Position numbers and translations under genes: made by a program | In this document: positions 29,050-39,312 of the stretch, piece by piece | Numbering within the stretch: the first letter of the stretch is position 1 | How the letters are laid out: each line of letters begins with the position of its first letter | Assembly (NCBI RefSeq): GCF_002902405.1 | Contig: NZ_PPQS01000048.1 | Span: forward strand, 1 to 54,276 | Length of the DNA stretch: 54,276 bases | Reading direction: 5' to 3' | From: Staphylococcus schweitzeri | Lineage (GTDB): Bacteria; Bacillota; Bacilli; Staphylococcales; Staphylococcaceae | The notes under the pieces: model-generated | Told to the model about the DNA's origin: nothing | Databases searched by the model: none | The model's input: only the letters and a program-made list of their open reading frames with translations

Positions 29050-29075
<26 letters not shown>
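28635..29075 (-). CDS. mnhG2: MnhG2: Mrp antiporter subunit G
   Basis: A 146-aa small subunit with three membrane helices (about 8-105) and a charged C-terminal tail rich in Lys/Arg. [24 protein letters not shown] (split at about 28-51) is the MnhG/MrpG signature. I chose the ATG at 29075 (MEITKEIF), preceded by a GGGGGGT stretch. An upstream in-frame start at 29126 would add 17 residues inside mnhF2. It overlaps mnhF2 by 26 bp and is the last gene of the operon. Confidence 0.9.
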
Positions 29076-29831
<756 letters not shown>

Positions 29832-31328
29832 TTAGTCTTCTCCTTTCAAATGTGGATTAACAAGTTGATGATATAATTGATCATTTGTATTAAGTTCCGT
29901 TGCCTCATTTGTAATTTTTAATAATATTGGTGCAGCTATTCCGATAGCAATTACAGCAATGACTAAAATGCTAAGTATACCTTTACGATATTTTGGGATT
30001 TTCTTAAAACGAACTTCTTCACCGTCTTTATCTCCAAAATACATATAAAATAAAATTCTAAACAAACTATACATAGCAATTAAGCTTGTAATAATCATCA
30101 AACCTAGTCCTACATAATTGCCATTTTGCAATGCACCTTGGAAAATAAGTACTTTTCCTGGGAATCCACTAAACGGTGGTACACCACCAATTGCAAATAT
30201 CACTATAATAAATGCGACACCAAAAAATGGTTCTTTTTTAGCTAACCCATTTAAATATTGATATTGACGAAAACCTGTAATGTAAACTAAGCTACCAATA
30301 ATAAAGAACAGTAATGTCTTTACAACAATATCGTTAACTAAATAAAAGATTGCACCGTTAATACCTTCAAAAGTATTTGTTCCTAACCCCAAAATAATAA
30401 ACCCTATAGAAATAACAACTTGGTATGCTGCAATCTTTTTAATGTCTTTATATGCTAAAACCCCTATCGATCCTATAATCATTGTTATCGAAGCCATAAC
30501 AGCTATTAACGGATGTATCAAATTGTTGTGCTGGTCAAATATTAATGTAAAGAAACGAATCAATGCATATGCACCAACTTTAGTCATTAAAGCTGCAAAC
30601 AATGCCGCTAATTCAGTATTTAACACTGCATATGCTTTAGGTAACCACATAAATAAAACAAGTGCTGCTTTACTACTAAATGCGACTAAAAAGATTAGCG
30701 AAATTATCGCAACTGTTTTATTATCACCCAGTTCATTTAAGCGTAATGCAATATGTGAAAAATTAAGTGTGCCTACAGTCTTATATAACAATCCTATTCC
30801 TAATAAAAACAACCATGAACCGATAATGTTTAATACAACATAGATAATAGCTGCCCTTAATTGCTCAACAGATTGCCCAAGTGTAATTAATACAAATGAA
30901 GCGAGTAACATAATTTCAAACATAACATATAAATTAAATAAATCAGATGTTAGAAATGATCCAATCACACCTACACTTAAAAATAATATAAAAGATGGTA
31001 AGTGATAGCGATTTGCTTTCTGTTCTCCACGACCAAATCCGTATGCCATGATTAATGTTATGACAAAAGAAGCGGTCGTAACCATAATTAAACTTAAAGA
31101 ATCTCCTAAAAATTGTATGCCAAATGGTGCTGTCCAACCACCAAAATCTAATGTAATCGGTCGATGATTTTGAACATAAATTAATAATAGTAATGAAATC
31201 AATGTTGTAACAGTCATCGTACCTAGATATAAATATTTAGAAATCTTGTCATTGTTTTTTAAAAATACAAGAATCAAAGCACATAGGAATGGTAATAGCA
31301 TCGGTAAAATCAGTGCATTACTTAGCAT
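29832..31328 (-). CDS. mnhD2: MnhD2: Mrp antiporter subunit D (proton-pumping-like)
   Basis: A 498-aa NuoN/NuoM-related subunit with 14 membrane helices. [13 protein letters not shown] (about 135-147) carries the key Glu, and [18 protein letters not shown] (about 226-243) the Lys of the antiporter channel. Three ATG codons follow each other; only the third (31328) lies 6 bases after the G-rich ribosome binding site, so I start there. It overlaps mnhC2 by 11 bp. Confidence 0.93.
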   Translation of the reverse strand: MLSNALILPMLLPFLCALILVFLKNNDKISKYLYLGTMTVTTLISLLLLIYVQNHRPITLDFGGWTAPFGIQFLGDSLSLIMVTTASFVITLIMAYGFGRGEQKANRYHLPSFILFLSVGVIGSFLTSDLFNLYVMFEIMLLASFVLITLGQSVEQLRAAIIYVVLNIIGSWLFLLGIGLLYKTVGTLNFSHIALRLNELGDNKTVAIISLIFLVAFSSKAALVLFMWLPKAYAVLNTELAALFAALMTKVGAYALIRFFTLIFDQHNNLIHPLIAVMASITMIIGSIGVLAYKDIKKIAAYQVVISIGFIILGLGTNTFEGINGAIFYLVNDIVVKTLLFFIIGSLVYITGFRQYQYLNGLAKKEPFFGVAFIIVIFAIGGVPPFSGFPGKVLIFQGALQNGNYVGLGLMIITSLIAMYSLFRILFYMYFGDKDGEEVRFKKIPKYRKGILSILVIAVIAIGIAAPILLKITNEATELNTNDQLYHQLVNPHLKGED

Positions 31329-31662
31329 CATCATCCCCCCTTAAACCATCAATTTCATCTTCTTTCGTTACTCTGTAGGTTCTATAAACAAGTACAAGTA
31401 AAAAGGCAGTCATACCAAATCCAATAACAATCGCAGTAAGTACAATTGCTTGCAGTAATGGATCTACAAATAATTGATTTCCACTTGTAATCAATGGTTC
31501 TGATTTGTTAGAACCGTATGTCCCCATGCTCATTATAATTAGATTACCTGCATGCGTGTAAATTGAAATACCAATAACAATACGTATTAAATTAATAGAT
31601 AAAATCATATAAGTGCCAATAAACACTAAAAACCCTATAACTAATAATAATATTAAATTCAT
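31318..31662 (-). CDS. mnhC2: MnhC2: Mrp antiporter subunit C
   Basis: A 114-aa NuoK-like subunit with three membrane helices. [23 protein letters not shown] (split at about 67-89) is the family signature. It overlaps mnhB2 by 4 bp and mnhD2 by 11 bp. Confidence 0.93.
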   Translation of the reverse strand: MNLILLLVIGFLVFIGTYMILSINLIRIVIGISIYTHAGNLIIMSMGTYGSNKSEPLITSGNQLFVDPLLQAIVLTAIVIGFGMTAFLLVLVYRTYRVTKEDEIDGLRGDDDAK

Positions 31663-32084
31663 GACCTACCTCCACTAAGTGACAACATTACAGTGACAAT
31701 AACACCCACTACAGAGAATAATATACCTAATTCAAACAGCGTTATTGTGGACACATGGATATGTCCTAAAATTGGAAGCGCCCATGTTGTTTCATATTGA
31801 GACAAGAACGGCTTTCTAAAAAATGTCGGTATAATAGCTGTCATAGAAGATACCAATGCTCCAACTATCATTAATACTCTAAAATCAATTGGCAAACTTT
31901 TTAATACTTCATCAACATCAAATGCAAGAAACATTAATATAAATGCTGAACTAAATATCAATCCACCAATAAAACCGCCACCTGGATTATTATGACCGGC
32001 AAAAAAGACATAGAATCCGAATGTCAATAATATAAATACAACTAGTTTAGTAACCGTTTTTAGTACAACATCATTCTCTTTCAT
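31659..32084 (-). CDS. mnhB2: MnhB2: Mrp antiporter subunit B
   Basis: A 141-aa subunit with four membrane helices. The motif [17 protein letters not shown] (about 29-45) is diagnostic of MnhB/MrpB. GGAGGGG precedes the ATG inside the end of mnhA2, which it overlaps by 14 bp. Confidence 0.94.
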   Translation of the reverse strand: MKENDVVLKTVTKLVVFILLTFGFYVFFAGHNNPGGGFIGGLIFSSAFILMFLAFDVDEVLKSLPIDFRVLMIVGALVSSMTAIIPTFFRKPFLSQYETTWALPILGHIHVSTITLFELGILFSVVGVIVTVMLSLSGGRS

Positions 32085-34473
32085 CTTGTCCCCTCCGATC
32101 TTGATAATTTAATAATGTGTATATACCTAGTCCAGTAATGATCAATACTAATCCTTCAAACAAAGTATCTAGTGCTCTAAAATCACCTAGTATCGCATTT
32201 ACAATATTTTTACCACCTGTTAATTTATCAGCTGTATGGTAAAAATCTGATATAGATGATAGACCATCTGCTTGTTGCGCAATAAAAATAAGTGATACAA
32301 CTATAATTGCCATCAGCAGAGATACAATAATTTTGATAGTTTCTCTTTTTACATTCGCTTTAGACCTTGGTACGTTTGGCAACCTTGAAAAGCTAACAAT
32401 AAATAATATTGTCGTAATCGTTTCAACTACAAGTTGAGTCAATGCTAAATCTGGTGCCTTCATAACGATAAAGAATAACGTTACAACAAAACCTATAACA
32501 CCATTTAAAATTACCATAGTCAGTCTTTGACGGATAAAAATCAATGACATACCTATAATGACAGTGACAATTGCCAAAATAATTTCCATAGGACCAAATT
32601 CAGAAACATGTAATTGATGTACTTTAGGAAATCCTATACGGATATAGCCATATCCGATAATAATCATAAAAATAGATAAAGTAATAATAATATATTGATT
32701 TAAGCGATCTTGCATGATTAGTTTAAAGGTATTCGTAGCAAATTTTTCAAAATGTCGATAAACAAGTTCATATCCTTTTGAAACTGAAATCTGTCTTATC
32801 TTTCCGGATATAATTCTTTTCCAGTCAACTTTTAACGCCATCACAAGTCCAACTAAAATAATTATTAACGTTAATACAAATGGTAAATTAAATCCATGCC
32901 ATTGTGATATGTGCGGTGCGTATTGATCAATTTGAGGTCCTACTCCAGAAACCGCTCTTAATGCCGGAACAATGATTGCTTGACCAAAAATGTTTGGAAT
33001 GAAAAATATTAAAGGTATAAGTACTGTTAATACGATTGCTGGAAAACTAAATGGCAATGGTTCATGTATATTTTTTTTAGTACAAACTGAGATGTCGTAT
33101 TTCCCCCAAAATACTTCTTTAATCATGTAAAGGGCATATGTGAATGTAAAAATACTCGCAATAACACCGATAATAACTAACACAATCTTCAGTACGAAGT
33201 TAAATTGAGGTAATTGAACTGCTTGTGTTAAAACATCTAAAAACATTTCTTTACTTAAAAATCCATTTAAGAATGGTATACCTGCCATAGATAAAGCAGC
33301 AATTGTCATGACTATATTCATTTTTGGGAATAGATGACGCATCCCGCTTAAAATTCTGATATCTCTAGAACCCGCTTCATGATCTAAAATACCAACACCC
33401 ATAAATAGTGCACATTTAAAAATTGCATGATTCATTAAATGGAATAACGCTGCAAACAAGGTAAATGAATAAATTGTAGTCACTTCATCATGTGGATGTT
33501 GTGCAAAACCGCCACCAATGCCAACTAAAGCCATAATCATACCTAACTGGCTAATGGTAGAATAAGCTAAAATCCCTTTTAAATCCCATTGTTTTAAAGC
33601 TATAATCGATCCAAATAACATTGTGGTTAAGCCAACAATCGTCACAATATATATGTACAAATTACTTAGCCCTAATACTGGCGTAAATCTGAGTAATAAA
33701 AATATACCTGCTTTAACCATCGTGGCAGAGTGTAAATAAGCACTCACAGGTGTCGGTGCAGCCATAGCTTTAGGCAACCATATGTGAAACGGAAATTGTG
33801 CAGACTTTGTAAAGGCTCCTAGTAAAAACATGAAAATTATTGGAATAAATAAAGCATGATTTTTAATATGATCTGCTTGAGCTAATATATCGGATATAGT
33901 GTTGGTTCCAGTCACTATATATAACATGATAAAGCCAATTAATAATGCTAATCCTCCAAATACAGTAATCATAAATGATTGCAATGCACCAAATTGACTG
34001 TCACCATTGTTATACCAATATGAAATTAAAAGAAATGACGAAACACTAGTTAATTCCCAAAATACATACATCATTATCGTATTATTGGACAACACAATGC
34101 CAATCATACTAAACATGAACAGCGTTAAATAAAAATAAAATCTTGGTAAATTATCTTTTCGAGAGGATAAATACTGTGTTGCATAGAAAAAAACAGCGAT
34201 TCCTATCATTGAAATAATAAGCGCAAACATTAAACTCAAACCATCTAAGCGTAATTCTAAATTAATATCTAATGTAGTAAGCCACGGTATGGAAACAGAA
34301 ATATATTGTTGCTTTATCACAGATGGTATTTGAATTAAAAAGTAAAAAGATGATATAACTGGTGCAATAATCGCGATATAACCTGCATAGTTAGCCATAG
34401 ATCGATGACTAACAGTTACTAAAATCATTGCCATAATAACTAATATTGCTATTAATAAATAAACCAAACTCAT
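32071..34473 (-). CDS. mnhA2: MnhA2: Mrp antiporter subunit A
   Basis: An 800-aa NuoL-like subunit with about 21 membrane helices, the largest part of the complex. [18 protein letters not shown] (about 130-147), [20 protein letters not shown] (about 226-245) and the C-terminal MrpA-type [12 protein letters not shown] (about 671-682) are all visible. Mnh2 is one of two such antiporters in S. aureus and is linked to alkaline-pH and salt tolerance. GGGAGG lies 8 bases before the ATG. The recombinase-like gene ends only 15 bp upstream, so both are likely on one transcript. Confidence 0.95.
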   Translation of the reverse strand: MSLVYLLIAILVIMAMILVTVSHRSMANYAGYIAIIAPVISSFYFLIQIPSVIKQQYISVSIPWLTTLDINLELRLDGLSLMFALIISMIGIAVFFYATQYLSSRKDNLPRFYFYLTLFMFSMIGIVLSNNTIMMYVFWELTSVSSFLLISYWYNNGDSQFGALQSFMITVFGGLALLIGFIMLYIVTGTNTISDILAQADHIKNHALFIPIIFMFLLGAFTKSAQFPFHIWLPKAMAAPTPVSAYLHSATMVKAGIFLLLRFTPVLGLSNLYIYIVTIVGLTTMLFGSIIALKQWDLKGILAYSTISQLGMIMALVGIGGGFAQHPHDEVTTIYSFTLFAALFHLMNHAIFKCALFMGVGILDHEAGSRDIRILSGMRHLFPKMNIVMTIAALSMAGIPFLNGFLSKEMFLDVLTQAVQLPQFNFVLKIVLVIIGVIASIFTFTYALYMIKEVFWGKYDISVCTKKNIHEPLPFSFPAIVLTVLIPLIFFIPNIFGQAIIVPALRAVSGVGPQIDQYAPHISQWHGFNLPFVLTLIIILVGLVMALKVDWKRIISGKIRQISVSKGYELVYRHFEKFATNTFKLIMQDRLNQYIIITLSIFMIIIGYGYIRIGFPKVHQLHVSEFGPMEIILAIVTVIIGMSLIFIRQRLTMVILNGVIGFVVTLFFIVMKAPDLALTQLVVETITTILFIVSFSRLPNVPRSKANVKRETIKIIVSLLMAIIVVSLIFIAQQADGLSSISDFYHTADKLTGGKNIVNAILGDFRALDTLFEGLVLIITGLGIYTLLNYQDRRGQDERE

Positions 34474-34488
34474 TATTTGCCTCCCTTT

Positions 34489-35049
34489 TTATAAATTTAA
34501 TGTGATATAAATACTGTGTTCACTTTCATTTTCTACCCCTATAAAATTCAATGTTTCTATAGTTGATTGATGTCCTAAATATTTTTGAATAATCACTATT
34601 GGTATTCCCTTTTGATATGCGTGGAAAGCAAATGTCTTACGGAGTGTCGTTAAACCAACATGCTCAATGTTAGCTTCTTTTGCAGCCTTATGTATAATTC
34701 TATACGCTTGTTGTCTAGAAAGTACTTGATTTGTTCGTAATGATTGGAATAGAAAATCTTCATTTGATAAATTTTTCTGCTTAATATAATGCAGTAATTC
34801 CTTCGATAATGATTCTGGTAATTTTATTTTAATTAAGGAATGATAATGTACTTTACACAATTCCGATAGTCTACAATTATCAATAAGAACATTTACTTGT
34901 TCAACTGTGAGTGCTAATAAGTCAGACATTTTTAATCCACTATGTATAGCTAGCTTAAAAAATAAATAATCCCGTTCTGACTTATGTTTGAGTACTTGAT
35001 ACATTTTGATAATATCTTCATTTTTCTTTATCGCTTCTACTTTATTCAT
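34489..35049 (-). CDS. Degenerate tyrosine recombinase-like protein (catalytic domain only)
   Basis: A 186-aa protein matching only the C-terminal catalytic domain of lambda-integrase/XerC-type recombinases; the N-terminal core-binding domain is missing. Aligned by motif, the first catalytic Arg is Lys40 (SGLKMSDLLAL), the His of HxxR is Thr134 (TTLR, Arg137 kept), the third-box His is kept (LGHQ, His160), and the nucleophile, nine residues later, is Phe169 (LNFIGV). It should therefore not cut DNA, though it may still bind it. GAGGAGG precedes the ATG. It is not in a mobile element: core genes flank it and it directly precedes mnhA2. Confidence 0.8.
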   Translation of the reverse strand: MNKVEAIKKNEDIIKMYQVLKHKSERDYLFFKLAIHSGLKMSDLLALTVEQVNVLIDNCRLSELCKVHYHSLIKIKLPESLSKELLHYIKQKNLSNEDFLFQSLRTNQVLSRQQAYRIIHKAAKEANIEHVGLTTLRKTFAFHAYQKGIPIVIIQKYLGHQSTIETLNFIGVENESEHSIYITLNL

Positions 35050-35201
35050 TGTTGCCTCCTCACTTGAAGTGTCTTAATCATAAACAAATGATATTTTAGT
35101 CACATATATCTATTTCCTTTTTTATAGATTTTAAACATAAATAAAATAATTAACCCTTTTTAAAACGCATTTCGATATATAAAGTGAAAGGAGGTATAAA
35201 A

Positions 35202-35405
35202 ATGAATAAAACCAATCGCATTACAGTTGTCTTATCAATGTCAACAACGGACGCAAATGGCAAACAAATAGAATATAAACGTCGATTTGCCAACATTAGC
35301 CCTGAGTCAACAAATGAGCAAATCAAAGCATTTAGCAAAATCATCGAAAGACTTACTGGAGAATCTTACAGTAATATCGAAGTTATCAAATCTTTCTCAA
35401 TTTAA
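35202..35405 (+). CDS. DUF1659-type small protein
   Basis: A 67-aa soluble protein with a beta strand start (ITVVLSMSTTD) and a helical second half (ANISPESTNEQIKAFSKIIE), as in DUF1659 proteins, whose function is unknown. The start at 35202 is firm: AAAGGAGGT lies 6 bases upstream; the in-frame ATG at 35184 lies before that site. It is followed after 16 bp by a DUF2922-type gene, a pairing common in Firmicutes. Confidence 0.75.
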   Translation: MNKTNRITVVLSMSTTDANGKQIEYKRRFANISPESTNEQIKAFSKIIERLTGESYSNIEVIKSFSI

Positions 35406-35421
35406 CTAGGAGGTGTCATTA

Positions 35422-35646
35422 ATGACCAAAACACTTGAATTAAGTTTTAAATCTGCATCTGACAAACCAGTCAAATTGCTATTACCACAATTAAATAATC
35501 TCGTAACAGAGCAAATTGCACGAGATAATATGAACGCTTTAGTAAGTTTAAATATATTACAATCTAATAGTGGTTCAATTACAAAAGTACATGCTGCTCA
35601 AATTGTTGATAAAACAACAACTGTATTATTTGAAGAAAAGAAATAG
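35422..35646 (+). CDS. DUF2922-type small protein
   Basis: A 74-aa protein with LELSFKS at the start and the C-terminal pattern AAQIVDKTTTVLFE, matching DUF2922 of unknown function. I chose the ATG at 35422, seven bases after AGGAGGT; an in-frame ATG at 35413 overlaps that site's spacing. Its order after the DUF1659 gene and a shared terminator indicate a two-gene operon. Confidence 0.75.
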   Translation: MTKTLELSFKSASDKPVKLLLPQLNNLVTEQIARDNMNALVSLNILQSNSGSITKVHAAQIVDKTTTVLFEEKK

Positions 35647-35681
35647 CACTTTGATGACATAATGATATAAATGGTCATAAT

Positions 35682-35724
35682 AACACCGCAGATTTTCATA
35701 ATGAAAGTCTGCGGTGTTCTTTGA
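35682..35724 (+). terminator. Terminator of the DUF1659-DUF2922 operon
   Basis: A perfect 18-bp inverted repeat (arms starting AACACCGCAG at 35682 and ending CTGCGGTGTT at 35718) is followed by CTTT. The minus strand also has some U-rich tail. Confidence 0.8.
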
Positions 35725-35825
35725 TATCATTAATTTAACTCTTAAAACATAGTTGTATATTCTAACATTAATGGTAAGGTATTCTTATCGTTCATTTATA
35801 AAATAGAAAGCGTGGTTTATCAAAT

Positions 35826-36755
35826 ATGCTCTTACTTTATTTTTTAGGCATTATTGTTGGAATGCTTATCCCTATTCAAACATCAGTTAATTCGAGATTA
35901 TCTCTTTATACTAAATCACCTTTCTATACTTCATTAATTTCATTTTCAGTTGGGACATTGTGTTTAGTCATTTTAAATATTGTAATTAATCCAGAAGTAT
36001 TTACGACTCATTTTTATAGTAATCAAACGTTTAATTACACATGGATCGTTGGCGGGATATTAGGCGTTAGTTTTTTAACTGGAAATTTATTATTATTACC
36101 GAGATTAGGTGCAACATTAACTGTTATTGCCACTGTAGCAGGCCAAATTATAATGGGTGTCCTTATTGATACCTTTGGCTTATTCGGTGCTTCTATTCAT
36201 GAATTTAATTTAATAAAAGCATTTGGAGTATTATTGTTACTTTTCGGGATAATATTAATGAACCAATTTAATAAAAAAAACTTATTATTAGTAAACCAAA
36301 ATCATATAATATTATGGTTAGTTCTCGGCTTTATATTCGGATTCCTACCACCGATTCAAACAGCCATTAATAGTACCCTTGCCTACAATACGCATTCACC
36401 AACATTCGCTTCACTCGTTTCTTTTTCAATCGGGACGATAACGTTATTTATTTTAACAATAATTTTTAATCGCTCATTAAAAATAACTACAAAACATGAA
36501 CAAATTGGAAATTTGAAACTCATTTATTTCGTCGGTGGAGTTCTTGGAATGGCATTTGTAACAGCTAATATTATATTGATGCCCCACCTAGGCGCAGCAT
36601 TGACTACAATGATTGGTATGTTCGGACAAATTCTAATGGGTATATTGATTGATTATTTTGGATTATTTGGTTCACCCAAAATAAATATGACATTAAAAAA
36701 ATCGATTGGTTTGTTAAGTATCATATCCGGTATTATACTTTTGAGATTATTTTAA
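35826..36755 (+). CDS. DMT-superfamily membrane protein with two DUF606 (YdcZ) repeats
   Basis: A 309-aa protein with ten membrane segments in two homologous halves. The first half opens with GIIVGMLIPIQTSVNSRL (about 8-25) and the second with GFIFGFLPPIQTAINSTL (about 167-184); LGATLTVIATVAGQIIMGVLIDTFGLFG and its counterpart GAALTTMIGMFGQILMGILIDYFGLFG (both split) repeat the same pattern. This is the fused-duplication form of YdcZ-type transporters, whose substrates are unknown. The ribosome binding site is weak. It has its own terminator before the sarA region. Confidence 0.82.
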   Translation: MLLLYFLGIIVGMLIPIQTSVNSRLSLYTKSPFYTSLISFSVGTLCLVILNIVINPEVFTTHFYSNQTFNYTWIVGGILGVSFLTGNLLLLPRLGATLTVIATVAGQIIMGVLIDTFGLFGASIHEFNLIKAFGVLLLLFGIILMNQFNKKNLLLVNQNHIILWLVLGFIFGFLPPIQTAINSTLAYNTHSPTFASLVSFSIGTITLFILTIIFNRSLKITTKHEQIGNLKLIYFVGGVLGMAFVTANIILMPHLGAALTTMIGMFGQILMGILIDYFGLFGSPKINMTLKKSIGLLSIISGIILLRLF

Positions 36756-36766
36756 AATTTAGTCTA

Positions 36767-36818
36767 GTTTATCATTTTAACTTGTAATTTTTTCTAAAAA
36801 TGATAAGCTATTTTTTTG
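36767..36818 (+). terminator. Terminator of the DMT transporter gene
   Basis: TTATCATTTT (36769-36778) pairs with AAAATGATAA (36797-36806) and is followed by GCTATTTTTTT. Confidence 0.7.
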
Positions 36819-36919
36819 TGCTCTAAAAATGTTTGAATAAGCTATGATTCTAAATCAAATGATATGTAACAACTATTATTAATTTGTAGATTTTAATAGA
36901 CAACTCATTCTTTAGTCCT

Positions 36920-36976
36920 AAATTTATGTTATTTTGCAATAATGTGAACCATATTAATAGCAAAATTTATGTTATT
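36920..36976 (+). repeat. Direct repeat in the distal sarA promoter region
   Basis: AAATTTATGTTATT occurs at 36920-36933 and again at 36963-36976, 43 bp apart (about four helical turns). It lies where the distal sarA promoter P2 is expected (start near 36985), and could be a protein-binding site. P2 hexamers themselves are weak by eye (TAATAT at 36982-36987). Confidence 0.55.
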
Positions 36977-37257
36977 CGTGCTAATATTTCATAGTTGGTT
37001 ATTCAATTAATTAAAAATAAGTCAAAATATGCAACAATTTATAATTCATTGAGTCGAAATTATAAATTGAAGATGTTCTTAACATTTATAATTATCGTAC
37101 TATCTACTATTGATTCCTAAGTATCAATCGGATTACCAATTAGTTACTTTAACGTGCTATAGTTTGATTTTTTGATGAAAATTAAAGCGTTTTCTTTTAA
37201 ATTGAACTACTATGGGAATTACTAAATTAAAAAAATTATAATAAATTTTCTTTTTTA

Positions 37258-37283
37258 GTGATAAAAGTTTGAAAAATGGGTAT
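37258..37283 (+). promoter_or_regulatory. sarA P3, sigma-B promoter
   Basis: GTGATA (37258-37263), a 14-bp spacer and GGGTAT (37278-37283), a good sigma-B -10. The start near 37292 is about 406 bases before the sarA ATG, matching the known P3 start. The P3-P1 interval is also the known source of the processed small RNA Teg49. Confidence 0.8.
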
Positions 37284-37445
37284 AAATAGTAGAAGAAGTT
37301 AACTTGAAAGAAAGATTCTATAACAAGAGATTACTTAGATTCACATTGAGTATTGGAACATTTAATTGCGCTAAATCGTTTCATTAAAAAAATAACCTTT
37401 TCAAGCTTATTAAATTAAGGCAAATTTTAAAAAAAGGTGATATTT

Positions 37446-37553
37446 TTGACTGTACAAATTGCTACCTCAAAAATACAATCAATGTATCTAATGAATAATT
37501 TGTTTTATAAACACTTTTTTGTTTACTTCTCATTTTTAATTAGTTATAATTAA
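37446..37553 (+). CDS. Small leader ORF (35 aa) upstream of sarA
   Basis: A TTG-started frame of 35 codons, preceded by AAAAAGGTGA with 5-base spacing, the best ribosome binding site in the sarA leader. The product begins MTVQIATSKIQSMYL and has a hydrophobic aromatic C-terminal half (LFYKHFFVYFSFLISYN), so it could insert in membrane. It would be translated only from P2 and P3 transcripts, because its 3' end covers the P1 -35 and -10 hexamers. Small ORFs in this leader have been described before; function is unknown. Confidence 0.5.
   Translation: MTVQIATSKIQSMYLMNNLFYKHFFVYFSFLISYN
37522..37550 (+). promoter_or_regulatory. sarA P1, sigma-A promoter
   Basis: TTTACT (37522-37527), a 17-bp spacer and TATAAT (37545-37550). 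The start near 37557 is about 141 bases before the sarA ATG and gives a transcript of about 0.57 kb to the terminator, as known for the shortest sarA mRNA. Confidence 0.88.
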
Positions 37554-37697
37554 CTAAATAATAGAGCATTAAATATATTTAATAAAACTTATTTAATGTA
37601 AAATTATGACTAACATATCTATAATAAATAAAGATTAGATATCAATATATCGGGCAAATGTATCGAGCAAGATGCATCAAATAGGGAGGTTTTAAAC

Positions 37698-38072
37698 ATG
37701 GCAATTACAAAAATTAATGATTGCTTTGAGTTATTATCAATGGTAACTTATGCTGACAAATTAAAAAGTTTAATTAAAAAGGAATTTTCAATTAGCTTTG
37801 AAGAATTCGCTGTATTGACATACATCAGTGAAAACAAAGAAAAAGAATACTATCTTAAAGATATTATTAATCACTTAAACTATAAACAACCACAAGTTGT
37901 TAAAGCAGTTAAAATTTTATCACAAGAAGATTACTTCGATAAAAAACGTAATGAGCATGACGAAAGAACTGTTTTAATTCTTGTTAATGCACAACAACGT
38001 AAAAAAATCGAGTCATTATTAACTCGAGTAAATAAACGAATCACTGAAGCAAATAACGAAATTGAATTGTAA
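37698..38072 (+). CDS. sarA: SarA: global winged-helix regulator
   Basis: A 124-aa DNA-binding homodimer, founder of the SarA/MarR-like family, which controls agr, exoproteins, adhesins and biofilm formation. The single Cys9, reported redox- and phosphorylation-sensitive, is present (INDCFELL). The recognition helix region [13 protein letters not shown] (about 57-69) and the wing with [12 protein letters not shown] (about 80-91) are intact. GGGAGG lies upstream of the ATG. It is driven by three promoters in the preceding 0.9 kb. Confidence 0.98.
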   Translation: MAITKINDCFELLSMVTYADKLKSLIKKEFSISFEEFAVLTYISENKEKEYYLKDIINHLNYKQPQVVKAVKILSQEDYFDKKRNEHDERTVLILVNAQQRKKIESLLTRVNKRITEANNEIEL

Positions 38073-38093
38073 TTTTGTTTAGCGCAATTTGGT

Positions 38094-38136
38094 GAAGTTT
38101 GATAGATGATAAATTCTATTAAACTTCCTTTTTTTA
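38094..38136 (+). terminator. Terminator of sarA
   Basis: GAAGTTTGATAG (38094-38105) pairs with CTATTAAACTTC (38116-38127), one G-U pair, followed by CTTTTTTTT. Confidence 0.88.
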
Positions 38137-38303
38137 TACCCTTTTTTATCTTTGAGTGGCAAAACTTTAGTAAGATTTTCATATACGCTTATAATTTAAA
38201 CAAAAATATCATATTCACATATGAATACATTTTGGATAACTTGAATAAAATCCACACAACACTCTCTTTTTCTCTTAATCAACGAAAATTTTACCGCATA
38301 AAA

Positions 38304-38341
38304 ATATCCCCCATAAATTAGATAATAATCTAACTTATGGG
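38304..38341 (-). terminator. Terminator of the 262-aa hydrolase gene
   Basis: CCCATAA (38310-38316) pairs with TTATGGG (38335-38341) with a second stem TTAGAT/ATCTAA inside; the minus-strand tail is GGATATTTTTATG. Confidence 0.65.
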
Positions 38342-38355
38342 ATACATGTCACATA

Positions 38356-39144
38356 TCACGATATGTCTTTAATAAAATTCAAATAGTAATCTAAAAATGC
38401 TTTAGGCTCTTCAATATGTGGTGCGTGACCAGAATGCTCAAAGATTTTTTTAGTTACATTTAAAAAGTGTGATTCTAATTTAAAATGCAATTTATCTTGA
38501 ATTAATGGATCATGTTCACCATTAATTAATAAAGTTGGTACGCACGTGCGCTTTTTCATATATATTGGTTCATCTTTGTGTAAAATTAATGAACGAATTG
38601 CCACCGCACTATCATCTTCAGACTTAGTACTATATATTTTTTGCTTTTGATACCATTTCATCGTATTTTCTTGATTTTTAAACAACTTTGAAAACAATAA
38701 AATATAAGCTTCTGATTTATTAAAACCAGCTACTTCATCTTGGTATTTAATTAATAACTGTGTAAAACTGTGAATCAAATCATCCTTTTTTGCAGCTATG
38801 GTGGTTAATGATTTGACACGATAGGCATATTTATCTGTAAACAGCTTAGCGACGACACCACCTAAATCATGTCCAAGTATGTGTGCCTCATGAATATTTA
38901 ATTTCTCCATTAAAACTTTCAAATCCTCAACGTGATCGTTTAATTCATATGACTCACTTTTAGAAGACTTACCGTGACCTCTTAAATCATAACTAATAAC
39001 TTTAAATGATGTTGCAAGTTGATGTTGTAAATCTTCAAATCCAGCTAAATTACCATCTAAACCATGTAACAAAATAATTGGTTCCCCTTTACCCTTCATT
39101 TGATAAGTTAATTGGATTTGAGGATTAATAGTGACTTTATTCAT
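38356..39144 (-). CDS. Alpha/beta-hydrolase with an aspartate nucleophile motif
   Basis: A 262-aa cytosolic alpha/beta-hydrolase. The oxyanion motif HGLDG is at 27-31. The nucleophile elbow reads GHDLGG (91-96), so Asp93 replaces the usual Ser. Asp212 (NGEHDP) and His240 (HSGHAPH) complete a triad. An Asp nucleophile is the hallmark of epoxide hydrolases and dehalogenases, so this is probably not an ordinary esterase, but the cap-domain Tyr or halide-binding residues cannot be confirmed by eye. GGGAGGTG precedes the ATG. It stands alone between sarA and a membrane-protein gene. Confidence 0.8.
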   Translation of the reverse strand: MNKVTINPQIQLTYQMKGKGEPIILLHGLDGNLAGFEDLQHQLATSFKVISYDLRGHGKSSKSESYELNDHVEDLKVLMEKLNIHEAHILGHDLGGVVAKLFTDKYAYRVKSLTTIAAKKDDLIHSFTQLLIKYQDEVAGFNKSEAYILLFSKLFKNQENTMKWYQKQKIYSTKSEDDSAVAIRSLILHKDEPIYMKKRTCVPTLLINGEHDPLIQDKLHFKLESHFLNVTKKIFEHSGHAPHIEEPKAFLDYYLNFIKDIS

Positions 39145-39256
39145 TGTGACACCTCCCTCAATAAACTATATACCCAACCTGCTTTCTAAATACGCTTTCA
39201 TTTTATAAACAATTTTTTTAAATTATTTATAAATTTCTAAATACTACTCCACTATT

Positions 39257-39303
39257 AAAAAAACTATTCATCTAAATTTATACATTAAATCAGACGAATA
39301 GTT
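39257..39303 (-). terminator. Terminator of the 238-aa membrane protein gene
   Basis: AACTATTCATCT (39262-39273) pairs with AGACGAATAGTT (39292-39303), one G-U pair, with a seven-U tail on the minus strand. Confidence 0.8.
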
Positions 39304-39312
39304 AATTAATAT

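Noticed and set aside
34489..35049. Recombinase-like gene as a sign of an integrated mobile element
   Set aside because: It lacks catalytic residues and a DNA-binding arm domain, is flanked by core genes in the usual order, and I see no att-like direct repeats, tRNA gene, IS or phage genes.
37073..37225. Very short frames (15-17 codons) between sarA P2 and P3
   Set aside because: Start codons exist at 37073 and 37072-37075-type positions near 37175, but none has a convincing ribosome binding site, unlike the 37446 frame.
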